From Gammaproteobacteria bacterium (lineage in GTDB: Bacteria > Pseudomonadota > Gammaproteobacteria > JAABTG01), in assembly GCA_034522055.1 (NCBI GenBank), contig JAXHLS010000002.1, positions 496,001 through 560,000 of the forward strand: 64,000 bases of DNA. Reading direction: 5' to 3'. A program made the translations under genes and the position numbers. The notes beneath the pieces are model-generated. The model was not told the origin of the DNA, did no database searches, and saw only the letters and a list, made by a program, of their open reading frames with translations. Below are positions 43,795 through 55,500 of this stretch, piece by piece. Numbering within the stretch: position 1 is the first letter of the stretch; each line of letters begins with the position of its first letter.

Positions 43795-43870
43795 CAGCGT
43801 CCCTGGATGCCGGCTTGCGCCGGCATGACCATTGATGCGGCCGACATGACGATTCATGCGCCGGCATGAC
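43795..43870. repeat. Short palindromes of the ATGCCGGC type
   Basis: ATGCCGGC-TTGC-GCCGGCAT at 43807-43826 is a perfect hairpin. A partial second copy (GCGCCGGCATGAC) follows near 43857-43870. It is a common extragenic repeat pattern in proteobacteria, distinct from the GTCGG family elsewhere in the window. Confidence 0.6.
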
Positions 43871-43953
43871 GTTCGACCGACCGAGCCCAGGGGGTCTGTC
43901 TCGCCCTTGGTGACGGAAGACCGGCAACGTCTGCGCGGACGATTCAACGCGCC

Positions 43954-46413
43954 TCAGGCGTCCACTGCCTGGCCCGTGGCGAGACGACCATCACCCGATA
44001 CACCGCCGCCCGGTACCTCTCGCCAGTGCCGCTCCCCCAGCCCCTCACGGATCCACGCCACGGTGAGCGCCAGCTCGTCGGGGGGCGGGATGGGCGCCGG
44101 GCCTTCGCTCTCCGCTCCCAGGGGCCGCACCAGGCCCCGGGCCAGCAGTTCCTGGTGCAGCCGCCCCATGTCCCGGGCCGTCTGCAGGACCCCTGCGGCC
44201 ACCAGGCGGTCGCGCCAGCGGCCCCGCCAGTCCTGCTGCCGCGGCGTACCCCGGTGGCTCGCCATGGGGTTGCTGCCGGTGAGGAACTGCCCGACGCCCC
44301 GCACCCAGCACCCCAGGCCGGGGGCGGCCTCCGCCAGGGGGAAGAGTTCCACCGGGCGCCCGGTGGCCACCGTCTCCGCCAACATGGAGGCGCTGTCGCC
44401 GGTCACCACGAAGCGGTCACAGGAGGCCAGATAGACCCCCAGCGGGTTGGTCTCAGCACCGGCGCCCCAGCGGTGCCGATGGGCCGGCACGTCGATGGCA
44501 TCGAACAGCGCCGTCACCGCCGCCGCCGGCGTGCGCGGGCTGGTGGTGAGCAGCAGTGACCCACCATGGCGGCGCGCGAGGTCATTGAGCAGCCCCCCCA
44601 GACGCCGGCCTTCGGTGGCATCGAAGCGGTAAGACAGGCTGCCACCACCCACCAGGACACCGATCCAGGGGCGTGGCAGGCCGGCGAAGGCCTCCTGCCA
44701 GTGGGCCGTCTCGGTGGGATCATCCTGGGCGGGCGGGCGATTGAGAGGCAATACATTGCACCTGACGTTGTCGCGCAGGGGCAGGCCGTACTGGGGCGTG
44801 GTCACCACCAGGTCGAAATGGTGCAGTGGCGCCCAGGGCCGTCCCAGGTGGACGAGCTGGGTGTGCCCCCCGGATTGCGCCTTTATCCAGCGCGCCACCG
44901 GCACGCTGCGCTTGCCGCAGGCCAGGACCACATCGGGCCACGGTGCCTCCAGGGGGTCACTGGCGGCGCCGTCCACACTCCACCTCGATGGCCCCGCCAG
45001 CCCGTTGGGGAGATGATGAAAGGCATTGTAGGCTAGGCGCTTCTCCTCCCAGGGCCAGCCCAGGGCACGCGCCAGAGTCCGCAACTGCTCCGCATCCCCG
45101 TGGCGATGACCCGTGAGCACCCATACCCGCGGCGGGCGAGCGGGGTTCAGCACCCCCTCCCGCGCCGGGGCCTGGGCGCACAATCGGGTGCGCGCGCCCA
45201 GAGGATGGTAATCCAGGTGCCAGGCCAGGTGGGGATGACGGGCCGCGACGCGGCGCAGCTCGCGGCGCCACCAGTATTCCCGGCGGTGGCCGAGGGCGCC
45301 GTCGGCCACCACTGGCTGCTCCGCCACGGTGACGTAGAGCACCCGCCGGGCACGCCGGGCCAGGGCATCGAGCACCCAGGGCACGTCCTCGGCCGGCAGG
45401 TGCTCCAGCACCCCGGCCACTGCCACCATGTCGGCGGGGGCTGCGGGCCACTCGCCATGGCCGAAATCCCACGGCCACACCACCGTCACCGGCAGGGGTG
45501 GCGGCACCTCCGCCATGCCGCGGGGACCACACCACAGCAACTCCCGCACCCCCCGCTCCCGGGCCAGGGCCACCACCCCGTCGCCGGCCGGCCGGCCGGC
45601 GGCCGCCCTTTTTTTTTCTCCCGGGGCCTCTCCCGGAGTCTCTCCCGAAGCCTGGCCCAGGGCCTGGCGAGCCGCCGCGAACCAGGGGCTCGGGACGTCC
45701 TCCGAAAACACCTCGTAATCGTCGTCATCGGCGGCCCGCTGCAGTTCCTCCCACACCTCGGCCAGGGGATTGCTGTGGTAGGAGTAGGCGGTGGGCGCCG
45801 GCTGCCAGGGCTGCAGATGCAGCGCCGTGTAATGGAGCACCCCGGAACGGGCGGTCACGTATTCCAAATCCCGGGCGTTCCAGCGGCCGTCCAGGGGCCC
45901 CCACAGCCCCGCCTGCGCCGGCGCCCGGGTCAGCTCACGCTTGCGGCCGTGCCGGGCCTGCTCCAGGTTCCACCATGGGGCCATGCGCTCGCAGTCCATG
46001 ACCATCACCGAGGTGTCCTCGGCTGAGACGGCGAGATAACCCGCCTCCCCCAGGGGCAGATCGAACAGTTGCCCCGGATCCACGGTGTAGATCTGGTCCA
46101 CGTCGTTGTAGATGGCCCGCCCGCTACACCCCCCGAACTCGGGGATGGCGAAACGGTACTGGGTGAAGCCCGTGCGCCAGCCCCGGCGCCGGAAGCCCGG
46201 CAGATTCTTCATGAGATACACCCGGTACTCCCGCCCCGGGTCACGGTGGCGCGCCACCGAGTACATGAACACACGGAAGGCCCGGGACTGGTTGTCCTCG
46301 GTACCGAGAAAGATCCGCACCGGCTCCGCGCCGCCCCTGGCCTCGCCGCTGGCCGGCATCACCACGCAGGGAGGATGACCCGGCGCCGCCGGCGGTTCGA
46401 CCTTCGAGGTCAT
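43954..46413 (-). CDS. Three-domain fusion: glycosyltransferase, methyltransferase-like, ELM1-like
   Basis: 819 residues from ATG 46413 (AAGGG nearby; 46425 is an alternative, and the frame stays open to 46623). Residues ~30-215 look like a GT-A-type transferase with NDVDQIYT as the donor-metal motif. A Gly/Glu/Pro linker (EAPGEKKRAAAGRPAG) follows. Residues ~278-415 resemble a class I methyltransferase (ADMVAVAGVLEHLPAEDVPWVLDALAR), but the glycine-rich SAM loop is poor. Residues ~428-760 match the ELM1/DUF1022 glycosyltransferase-like family (VWVLTGHRHGDAEQLRTLARALGW, GVLVGGGSLSYRFD, VVTGDSASMLAETVATGRPVELFP). It is cytosolic by sequence. A multi-step glycan enzyme is inferred; the N-terminal family is the least certain. 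Confidence 0.7.
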   Translation of the reverse strand: MTSKVEPPAAPGHPPCVVMPASGEARGGAEPVRIFLGTEDNQSRAFRVFMYSVARHRDPGREYRVYLMKNLPGFRRRGWRTGFTQYRFAIPEFGGCSGRAIYNDVDQIYTVDPGQLFDLPLGEAGYLAVSAEDTSVMVMDCERMAPWWNLEQARHGRKRELTRAPAQAGLWGPLDGRWNARDLEYVTARSGVLHYTALHLQPWQPAPTAYSYHSNPLAEVWEELQRAADDDDYEVFSEDVPSPWFAAARQALGQASGETPGEAPGEKKRAAAGRPAGDGVVALARERGVRELLWCGPRGMAEVPPPLPVTVVWPWDFGHGEWPAAPADMVAVAGVLEHLPAEDVPWVLDALARRARRVLYVTVAEQPVVADGALGHRREYWWRRELRRVAARHPHLAWHLDYHPLGARTRLCAQAPAREGVLNPARPPRVWVLTGHRHGDAEQLRTLARALGWPWEEKRLAYNAFHHLPNGLAGPSRWSVDGAASDPLEAPWPDVVLACGKRSVPVARWIKAQSGGHTQLVHLGRPWAPLHHFDLVVTTPQYGLPLRDNVRCNVLPLNRPPAQDDPTETAHWQEAFAGLPRPWIGVLVGGGSLSYRFDATEGRRLGGLLNDLARRHGGSLLLTTSPRTPAAAVTALFDAIDVPAHRHRWGAGAETNPLGVYLASCDRFVVTGDSASMLAETVATGRPVELFPLAEAAPGLGCWVRGVGQFLTGSNPMASHRGTPRQQDWRGRWRDRLVAAGVLQTARDMGRLHQELLARGLVRPLGAESEGPAPIPPPDELALTVAWIREGLGERHWREVPGGGVSGDGRLATGQAVDA

Positions 46414-46637
46414 GGATTCAGGCATCCCTTGCACGGGGACAGGGCTCTGGCATTGGCATGGGGTGAATGGGGCACCTTCATATAAGGGGTTCCAAAAAGG
46501 TATTTTCAGCGGATTCGATTCCAGGGCGCAACTTGCGTGGTGGTCCCACGCATCGAGGGCGAACCAGCGGGCGAGTGACGGGAACCCGTTATCTGTTCCC
46601 GGGTCGAAGCGAAGCACAGACATCCCGGATGAGGCCC

Positions 46638-47273
46638 ATGACCCCCACTCCCCGCAGGCGTTTCCTGGTCACCGCCGGCGGCGTCCTCGCCGCCGCCGCA
46701 TCTCCCCCCTTGGCCGCGGCACTGACGGCCACGCCGCGCCAGCCCGTGGGCCCGTTCTATCCGGTGGAGCTGCCCCTGGATGATGACAACGACCTCACGC
46801 GGGTGGCGGGAGTCGATGCGCCGGCCAGGGGCCACCACGCGGAACTCACCGGCCGGCTCCTGGACGGCAACGGCCGGCCCCTGGGGGGGCTGCGGATGGA
46901 AATCTGGCAGTGCGATGCCAACGGCCGCTATCACCATCCGCGGGATGGTGGCGATGGTCGCCGCGACGCTGGCTTTCAGGGCTTCGGCCACACCATGACG
47001 GACGGTGACGGCCGCTACCGCTTCCGCACCATCCGCCCGGTGCCCTACCCCGGGCGCACCCCTCACATCCACATCGCCGTCAGGCCCCTGGGCGAGCGAC
47101 CCTTCGTGACCCAGCTCTACGTGGCGGGTGAGGAGCGCAACGACGGCGACTTCCTCTATCGGCGGGTGCCCGCGGAGAAGCGGGAGCTCGTTACCGCGGC
47201 CTTCCGGCCTGCCGGGGATGGTGAGTTGCTCCAGGCCCGCTGGGACGTGGTGCTGGGCCAGACCCCGGCCTGA
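46638..47273 (+). CDS. Intradiol ring-cleavage dioxygenase family protein, Tat-exported
   Basis: 211 residues from ATG 46638; ATG 46629 is possible. The N-terminus has a twin-arginine signal (PRRRFLVTAGGVLAAAA). The dioxygenase fold follows: QPVGPFYP, LTGRLLDGNGRPLGGLRMEIWQCDANGRYHHP (first iron Tyr), DGDGRYRFRTIRP, and YPGRTPHIHIAV with the second Tyr and two His ligands. It is the protocatechuate 3,4-dioxygenase beta-like group. Exported single-chain members exist, and their natural substrates are often unknown. There is no aromatic catabolism operon around it. It is divergent from the fusion glycosyltransferase. Confidence 0.85.
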   Translation: MTPTPRRRFLVTAGGVLAAAASPPLAAALTATPRQPVGPFYPVELPLDDDNDLTRVAGVDAPARGHHAELTGRLLDGNGRPLGGLRMEIWQCDANGRYHHPRDGGDGRRDAGFQGFGHTMTDGDGRYRFRTIRPVPYPGRTPHIHIAVRPLGERPFVTQLYVAGEERNDGDFLYRRVPAEKRELVTAAFRPAGDGELLQARWDVVLGQTPA

Positions 47274-47432
47274 GGACCGCCCGCGCCAGGCCGGCCCGCG
47301 AAGGGCCCTGAGCAACGCACCCTGGCGGAAAGAGAAGCCATGGACTTTATTTAGAGGGTGACACCTCCACGGAAGGTCCCCGGGGCGGAAAGGGGGGATG
47401 GGGTTGCACCGGAGCCGCGGAGGTGTCCCTTC

Positions 47433-48137
47433 TCAAGACCTCTTACTATGCGGAATGCTTTCAGGCTTGGAACCGATTTCGGGATCATTTCCTGCTTCAA
47501 AATAGAGGCCCAGATAGTAGGATCGATTGGTCTTCCAGAGACGGTCCAGGATCCTGTCCAGTCGGATGGCAAACCACCATGAAAGGAAAATCAGAGGCCG
47601 CAATTTCAGAATGGACGAGAATTGATGGACGGCCACCGTGAATGCCCCCAGGCCATGGGGGCGAACCACGATATTGGAGTACCCGGCATTGCTCAGCAGT
47701 ATCTCCAGGGCTTCGTGGGTGAAACGCCAGTAATCCGTCGGGTCCTTGTGGTATCTATGGAGAAAAGGGACGGCACCGAACAGGCGTCCCCCGGGCTTCA
47801 GGACTCTGCGGATTTCCCCGAGAACATTGTTCGTATCGAACACATGTTCGAGCACATTGAACAACAGGACATTATCGAAGGTGGAATCCGAAAGAGGAAA
47901 ACGCGCATTCAGATCAATCTTCAAAACATGGTCTTCGGTGGAGTAGAGATCCGAGAAGGTCAGTTGGGTATCGTCTGCCTGGGTGATGAACTCGTAATAG
48001 GATGAGGTGCCGTTCTTTGCACCCAGGTCCAGACACACCCCATGGAGCCTGACAAAGGCCGAGACGTCATGGTTCTGAACAGCTCTGAGCAACGAACTGC
48101 CCTTCATACATTCCCTGAAAAGAAACGCCCCTTTCAC
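47433..48137 (-). CDS. Class I SAM-dependent methyltransferase, AT-richer than neighbours
   Basis: 234 residues from GTG 48137, whose GTGA overlaps the upstream stop; ATG 48107 with AGGGA is an equally good start. SAM motifs are VCLDLGAKNG, then DLNARFPLSDSTFDNVLLFNVLEHV and LGEIRRVLKPGGRLFGAVPFLHRYH, in the UbiE/methyltransferase-11 pattern. Codon use and base composition are visibly less GC-rich (about half GC, by eye) than all surrounding genes, suggesting acquisition from another genome. It is the last gene of a tightly overlapping set with another methyltransferase and a glycosyltransferase, so it likely modifies a glycan or lipid. Confidence 0.85.
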   Translation of the reverse strand: MKGAFLFRECMKGSSLLRAVQNHDVSAFVRLHGVCLDLGAKNGTSSYYEFITQADDTQLTFSDLYSTEDHVLKIDLNARFPLSDSTFDNVLLFNVLEHVFDTNNVLGEIRRVLKPGGRLFGAVPFLHRYHKDPTDYWRFTHEALEILLSNAGYSNIVVRPHGLGAFTVAVHQFSSILKLRPLIFLSWWFAIRLDRILDRLWKTNRSYYLGLYFEAGNDPEIGSKPESIPHSKRS

Positions 48138-48880
48138 TCGAACCCCATATGCATGACTATGGAGTTGCGCAGCAGCGGATAGCGCCGGCAGTACAATCCG
48201 TCCATGAGGCCCCGGGGCCGTAGGGGCGATAGGGGCTTCAACGGGCCGCCGTGGCAGAGGCTGAAGCGGCGCGGCGACAAGCGCGCATCCATGGCTACCT
48301 TGGCCAAGGTGTAAGGCGTGAACCAGAAACGGTGGTCGGAGTTGATGCGCTCGACGTTGCGGCGGGCCTCGCGGGCATTGCGGTGAGAGAAGCCATTGGG
48401 GACCGTCACCACCAATTCCTCGACGCGCCCTATGAAACGCTGCCGGAGGCCGGCGAGGAAGCGTACGGGATCACCGATGTGTTCCAGCACCTCGGGTAGG
48501 AGCAGATAATCCCAGTGCTGGGCCATGAGGGGCTCACAGGGATCCTCGAGGATATCCAGGGCCGCCGCATCGACGTAGCCCAGGGTGTCACGCATATACT
48601 CGATGCCCTCCTCGTCCAGGTCCACCCCGAAGCAACGGGCGGCGACCCCGTGGAGGGCCTCGTGGAGCCACCGGCCCTGCTCCATCTTCTTTCTGATACC
48701 CGCCACGCCATGGTCCACGCAGCCCACGTGGATGACCTGCCGGCCGGCCACCAGGCGGGTGAGCACATCGAAACGCGATTCATAAACGGCGTCACCGGAC
48801 TCCAGAGCGAAGGTGGCCACCAGATCGTTGGAGAAACGTTCGCCCCGCAAGTAAGCCAGGGTCTCTGCGGTAAGTCTCAC
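48134..48880 (-). CDS. SAM-dependent methyltransferase-like protein
   Basis: 248 residues from GTG 48880, overlapping the glycosyltransferase stop by four bases. The SAM-binding strand reads QVIHVGCVDHGVAG, with CFGVDLDEEGIEYM as the acidic second strand and HWDYLLLPEVLEHIGDPVRFL as motif II. The C-terminal half (NSDHRFWFTPYTLAKVAMDA) resembles glycan-associated methyltransferases found next to family 4 glycosyltransferases. GC content is like the bulk of the window, in contrast to the following gene. Substrate unknown. Confidence 0.82.
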   Translation of the reverse strand: MRLTAETLAYLRGERFSNDLVATFALESGDAVYESRFDVLTRLVAGRQVIHVGCVDHGVAGIRKKMEQGRWLHEALHGVAARCFGVDLDEEGIEYMRDTLGYVDAAALDILEDPCEPLMAQHWDYLLLPEVLEHIGDPVRFLAGLRQRFIGRVEELVVTVPNGFSHRNAREARRNVERINSDHRFWFTPYTLAKVAMDARLSPRRFSLCHGGPLKPLSPLRPRGLMDGLYCRRYPLLRNSIVMHMGFE

Positions 48881-50169
48881 GGCGACGTCTCTCCTGTCGT
48901 TGGCCCCATGGCGCGATCATTCACCGCGGCAGCGGCCGACACCCGGCGACGACCTTCCAGGGGGGCGCCCGGTAACAGTAGGTTCAGATAACCCCGGGCG
49001 CTGCGCGCCTGGCTGAAGTCGCCACCGCGCCGGCGCAGGGTGTCGGCCGTTAGCGGGGCCTCCAGGGTACGGGCCATGGCCGCGGCGAGGGCGGCGGCGT
49101 CGCCCACCGGCACCAACTCGCCGTAACGGCCGCCCTCCAGGATCTCCGCCGGGCCGCTGGGACAGTCGGTGCTCACCACCGGGCAACCACAGGCCAGGGC
49201 CTGGATGAGCACCCCCGGCAGCCCCTCGTAGTCCGAGGACAGGACGAACAGGGACGCCCGGGCGAAGGCCGCGTAGGGATTCTCGACGAAGCCGGGCAGG
49301 GCCACGTCGACCGCGATGCCGAGTTCCCGGACCAGGGCCTCCAGCCGCCCCCGCTCGGGCCCCTCCCCCAGGATCACCAGCCGCGCCTCCCGGCCCGCCC
49401 GCAGGCGGGCGAAGGCCTGGAGCAGCAGGGGAAAGCGCTTCTGGGGCGCCAGCCGCCCGGCCCCCACGATCACCGGCGGGCCGCCGTCGGCCAGCCAGGG
49501 GTGGGGTGGCGGGGCGGCGGCGCGGGCGGGCAGTTCGGGGGTGACCACGGGATTGTAGACCGTGGTGATGGCCGTGCGGGACAAGCCCGTGGTGGCGGCG
49601 AGATCGTCGGCGACGCCATCGGACACGGCGGCGATGCCGTCGGCCCACGGGTAGGTGTGGGCCACCAGGGGGGCGATATGGCGCCAGCGCCATTTGCGGC
49701 TGCGGGCGATGGATTGGGACAGCTGGGTGCGCTCGCTCACCACCACCCGGGTGGGTGCGCCGGCGAGGCGCCGTGCCCACAGGGCCAGCAGGTTGGTGGG
49801 GGTCTTGGCCGCCAGCAGGGCCGCGGGGCGCGCCGCGGTCAGATAGCGGGCGAGGTCCCTGACGTAGGGCTGGACTGGCGCCGGGCGCAGGGGCAACAGG
49901 GCCGGGCGGGCGAGGACGCCGCGCCCGCCTGCGTCCAGACGGGCGAGGCGCAGACGGGCCGCCAGCCCACCCTCGGGATGTAGAGCCACCACCCGCACCC
50001 CCGCCGGCACCATCTCCCGGTAAGGTCCCTCGGCGCGGCACAGTACCAGCTCCACCGGATGGCCGAGGTCCTGGAAGCCCCGGGCCAGGTCCAGGATGGA
50101 ACGGCCGACGCCACCGGCGGCCAGGGAGGGCAGGAGCAGGGCGATGGGGGCTGGGTCGGGATGGTTCAT
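48877..50169 (-). CDS. Family 4 glycosyltransferase
   Basis: 430 residues with the GT-B two-domain fold. N-terminal domain: IALLLPSLAAGGVGRSILDLARG. C-terminal domain: VIVGAGRLAPQKRFPLLLQAFARL, LVILGEGPERGRLEALV, VALPGFVENPYAAF and the nucleotide-sugar site SSDYEGLPGVLIQALACG. It is a retaining transferase of the GT4 type. It heads a three-gene set on the minus strand joined by GTGA overlaps with two methyltransferases, so the products probably build or decorate one surface glycan. Confidence 0.92.
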   Translation of the reverse strand: MNHPDPAPIALLLPSLAAGGVGRSILDLARGFQDLGHPVELVLCRAEGPYREMVPAGVRVVALHPEGGLAARLRLARLDAGGRGVLARPALLPLRPAPVQPYVRDLARYLTAARPAALLAAKTPTNLLALWARRLAGAPTRVVVSERTQLSQSIARSRKWRWRHIAPLVAHTYPWADGIAAVSDGVADDLAATTGLSRTAITTVYNPVVTPELPARAAAPPPHPWLADGGPPVIVGAGRLAPQKRFPLLLQAFARLRAGREARLVILGEGPERGRLEALVRELGIAVDVALPGFVENPYAAFARASLFVLSSDYEGLPGVLIQALACGCPVVSTDCPSGPAEILEGGRYGELVPVGDAAALAAAMARTLEAPLTADTLRRRGGDFSQARSARGYLNLLLPGAPLEGRRRVSAAAAVNDRAMGPTTGETSP

Positions 50170-50212
50170 GGGACCATAGGTTCGGTGGTGACCAGACGGG
50201 GAGCGGCTGGCC

Positions 50213-51610
<1,398 letters not shown>

Positions 51611-51611
51611 C

Positions 51612-52412
51612 TCAGTCCGCCGGCACCAGGCGGCGGCGATTGAACTCGGCGATGCGCTCCCGCAGGTGGGCGATGGTCTGCTGGGTCAGCACGCTGCGTC
51701 GCTCGTCCCGCAGCTCACCCCCCAGCAGGTCCTTGAGGCGCTGCCCGGTATTGAGCATGAGTTCCAGCCCCACCTGGCCATCCACCGGCCCGGGCAGTTG
51801 CATGAACAGCGCCAGGCCGGGGGTGCTGAAGTCCTCCATGGCATCGGGGTCGAAGGTGCCGGGCTCCACCAGGCTGGCGACGCTGAACACGGCGACGCCG
51901 GCTGGGTTTGCGGCCATGCCGTAGTGGTGGAAGATGTCCATGTCGCCGAAGGTGAGACCCACCTCGTCGAAGGCGCGCAACAGCCCGGGGCCCGGGTAGG
52001 GGGCATCCGCGGGGGCCAGCAGGCTGAGGGCGATGATGAGATATTCGTCGCGGGCGGGCGAAGGCCGGGGACCGGTGGCATGGCGGCCGCCATCACGCCC
52101 GGGCGCCGGGGGCTCCGGGGCCGGCGGCGGGCGGCGGGCCGGCGCGTGGTCCTCGGGGTCCGCCCGCAGCCCCCCGAGGTCTCCCAGGTCCATGTCCTCG
52201 TCGGCCCGCCCATCGGCGCCCGCGCCGCCACCACGGTCCACGCGGCGGATCTCCCAGCTATCCAGCTCGTCGTAGAGGTCCACGTCGTCGTCCCCGCTCC
52301 GGGTGACCACGAAGTCGAGTTCGGCCTCCTTGCGGCGCCAGCGGATATAGCCGTAGACGCCGGCCGCCGCCACCGCGGCCAGGACCACGAGAATGGTGAT
52401 CAGGGATTCCAT
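51612..52412 (-). CDS. zipA: Cell division protein ZipA
   Basis: 266 residues. An N-terminal membrane helix ([20 protein letters not shown]) is followed by a basic RWRRKE patch. A long Pro/Ala/Asp-rich flexible linker (about residues 40-120) precedes the FtsZ-binding C-terminal domain. That domain has the family pattern [49 protein letters not shown] and [18 protein letters not shown]. ZipA anchors FtsZ to the inner membrane in gammaproteobacteria, so the gene also supports the taxonomic reading. It follows smc, from which it is separated by an inserted repeat element. Confidence 0.92.
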   Translation of the reverse strand: MESLITILVVLAAVAAAGVYGYIRWRRKEAELDFVVTRSGDDDVDLYDELDSWEIRRVDRGGGAGADGRADEDMDLGDLGGLRADPEDHAPARRPPPAPEPPAPGRDGGRHATGPRPSPARDEYLIIALSLLAPADAPYPGPGLLRAFDEVGLTFGDMDIFHHYGMAANPAGVAVFSVASLVEPGTFDPDAMEDFSTPGLALFMQLPGPVDGQVGLELMLNTGQRLKDLLGGELRDERRSVLTQQTIAHLRERIAEFNRRRLVPAD

Positions 52413-52423
52413 AGGGCTCTCCT

Positions 52424-52584
52424 AGTGTCCTGTCCCGTGAGAATGTTCAAGAGGTCGCGCCGGGCGCCGCGTGCCAGCCAAGGCGAGAGAAGGAGGCATA
52501 GCACCGCTATGGCGACGACGAACAACGCCGCATGACGCGGCGCGAACCAGCGAGAATTGAATGATTCTTGCGGGACAGGACACT
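52424..52584. mobile_element. MITE-like element between smc and zipA
   Basis: A 161-bp element bounded by inverted repeats AGTGTCCTGTCCCG (52424-52437) and CGGGACAGGACACT (52571-52584), perfect over 14 bp and recognisable over about 26 bp. It has no coding capacity. The right end abuts the smc stop codon exactly. Flanks read CTAG on the right and CCT on the left; a target duplication (CT or TA) is not certain. It looks like a non-autonomous transposon whose parent is elsewhere. Confidence 0.82.
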
Positions 52585-55500
52585 CTAGCTTGCCGCCATC
52601 TCCAGGGCGGCCTCCACGTCCACGGCCACCAGCCGGGAGACGCCGGGCTCGTTCATGGTCACGCCCACCAGAAAATCCGTCAGCTCCATGGTGAGCTTGT
52701 TGTGGGAGATGATCATGAACTGCACGCGGTCGGACATGGAACGCACCAGGTCACAGAAGCGGCTCACGTTGGCATCGTCCAGGGGTGCATCCACCTCGTC
52801 GAGCAGGCAGAAGGGGGCGGGGTTGAGCTTGAAGATGGAGAACACCAGGGCCACGGCGGTGAGGGCCTTCTCGCCACCGGAGAGCAGATGGATGGAGCTG
52901 TTGCGCTTGCCCGGCGGGCGCGCCATCACCGTCACGCCGGTCTCCAGCAGGTCGTCGCTGGTGAGTTCCAGATAGGCGTGGCCGCCGCCGAACAGCATGG
53001 GGAAGAGTTCCTTCATGCCCGCATCCACCTGCTCGAAGGTCTCCTTGAAGCGGGTACGGGTCTCGCGGTCTATCTTGCGCATGGCCCCCAGCAGGGTCTC
53101 CAGGGCCTCCGTCAGGTCTTCATGCTGGGCGTCCAGGTACTGCTTGCGCTCCGACTCCTGGTCGTACTCCTCGATGGCCGCCAGGTTGATGGGGCCGAGG
53201 CGGGCGATGCGCTGGCCCAGGGCCTCCAGGGCCTCGGACCAGGGGCCTTCGGCGGCGTCTTGCGGCAGGGCGGCCTCGACCTGCTCCCGCTCCTGCCCTT
53301 CCGCCTCCAGGGCCTCCAGCAGGCCCTGCTTGCGCACCCGGATCTCCTGTTGGCCCATGCGTGCCTGCTCCAGTTCGCCGCGGGCCCCCTCGGCCTCCTG
53401 CTCGGTGGCGCTGCGCCGTCCCGCCAGTTCCCGCATCTCGTGGTCGAGGGCCTCCACCCGGGCCCGCGCATCCCGCAGCTCGCCCTCCACGGCGAGGCGC
53501 TGGGCCAGCTTCTGCTCCAGCTCGCCCTGGGTCTGCTCCATGGGCTCCGCCATCTCGGCGAGGCTGCCCTTCACCTCCTCCACCCGCGCCGCCAGCACCT
53601 CGCTCTGGCGCGTGGCCCGGGCGATCCCCTGTTCAAGGGATTCCCGCCGCGAGCGCGCCGACTCTAGCCGCAGGGCCAGCTGCTGGGTCTCGTCCCGCAC
53701 CGCCTGATGGCGGCGCCGGGCGTCGTCCACGGCCCCCCGCAGGCCGTCCCGTTCCCGGGCCAGACCCTCACGCTCGGCGGCGTGGCGCTCCATGGCCTCC
53801 ACGTAGCCCTGCAGCTCGCCGCGGGAAGCCGCCAACACCTGTTCGTTGCGGGCCTGCTCCGCACCGATCTCCTCCAGCTCCCGGTCGATGGCGGTGAGGC
53901 GCTGGCGGGCCCGTTCGAGATGGGCCTCCCGCGCACCCACCTGGGACTGGGTGGCGCTGGCCTGGCGTTGGGCCTCCCGCAGGGCCTGCTGGAGCTCGCG
54001 CAGCTCCCCCTCCACCTGTCCCTGCTCGCCGCGCACCGCCTCCTGGCGCGCCGTGACCTCGCCGACGCGCTCCTCATGGGCGGTGATCTCCCGGTGCAGT
54101 TCCCGCATCGCCTGCTCGCGGGCCAGCACGCCGGCGCCCGATTCCTCGGAGCGGTTCACGCGCAGCCAGTTGCGGCCCAACCATACCCCCTCGGGACACA
54201 CCACCGACTCCGCCACCGCCAGGGAGGGGCGCAGGGCCAGGGCGGCGTCGAGGGTATCCGCGGTGCGCACGCCGGCCATCATGGCCCCCACCATCCACGG
54301 CGCCGCCACCTTGGATAGCAGGCCATCGGAGGCCGTTGCCGTCTCTTCCACCACGCCGCTGTCCACCAGGCCCAGCATGCCCTGCTCGAACTCGTCCACG
54401 GCCGCCGCGGCGGCGGCGAAGCGCTCCGTACACACCGCCTCCAAGTGGTGGCCCAGCACCGTCTCCACCGCCCGTTCCCAGCCGGGCTCGACTGTCAGGG
54501 CCTCGGCGAGGCGGCGCTCTCCCGCCACGTCGCGCGCCGCCAGCCACGCCGCCACCGCACCGCCTTTGGCCAGCACCTGCTCCTGCAGGGCCTCCAGGGA
54601 CGCCAGCCGTCCCCGCGCCTGCTCCAGCCCCTGGCGGGCGGCATGGAGCTGATTGGCCAGCTCGGCCCCCTGCTCCCGCAGCTCGCTGCCGCGGCCCTGG
54701 GCCTGGCGGGTCTGATCATCCAGGCGCTGCTGCTCGCCCTGGGCCTGTTGCAGGCGCTCCCGCAGCTGCGCCAACTCCTGCTCCAGACCATCGGTGCCGA
54801 GACCACCGCGTTCGCCCTCGAGACGCTGGCGGCGACTACGCAGGCGGTCCAGCCCCTGGTCGAGATTATGGATGCGGGTGCGTTCCACCTCCGCCTGGCG
54901 GGCCTTCTCGGCGGCATCCTGGTTGAAGACCTCCCAGCGCTCCTGCCATTCCCGCAATGCGCTCTCGGCACTGCCCAGGGCCTCGGCCTCGGCCGCCTCG
55001 TCGCCGCGCAGGGCCTCGAGACGCGGGCCATCCCGCTCCAGCAGGGTCACCAGCTCTGCCAACTGGCGCCGATCGTCGCTGATGTGGCTGTCCGCCTCCG
55101 CCACCGCCTCCGCGGCGCGCCGGGACTCCCGCTCAAGCTGCTCGCGCCGTTCCCGCAGGTGCTGGATGGCCTGCTCCAGGCGCGCCACGTCCGCCCCCAC
55201 GCCGTAGTACCGCGACTGCACCGCGTTGAAGGCGTCGTTGGCCTCCACGTGGGCCTCGCGGCGCTGCTCCATCTCGCTTTCCGTGTCCCGGATGGCCGCC
55301 ACCAGCCGCTCGTAGGCGGTCTCCAGTTCCCGTACCCGGCGCTGCTCCTCGGTATCCCGGCGGTCCAGGGCCTGCCACCGCAATACCGTGAGTTCCGCCT
55401 TCAAACGGCGCTCCTCGGCCTTCATCTCCTTGTACTTCTCGGCGTTGCGGGCCTGGCGCTGGAGGCGTTGCAGTTGCTTGTCCAGCTCGTCCCGCACGTC

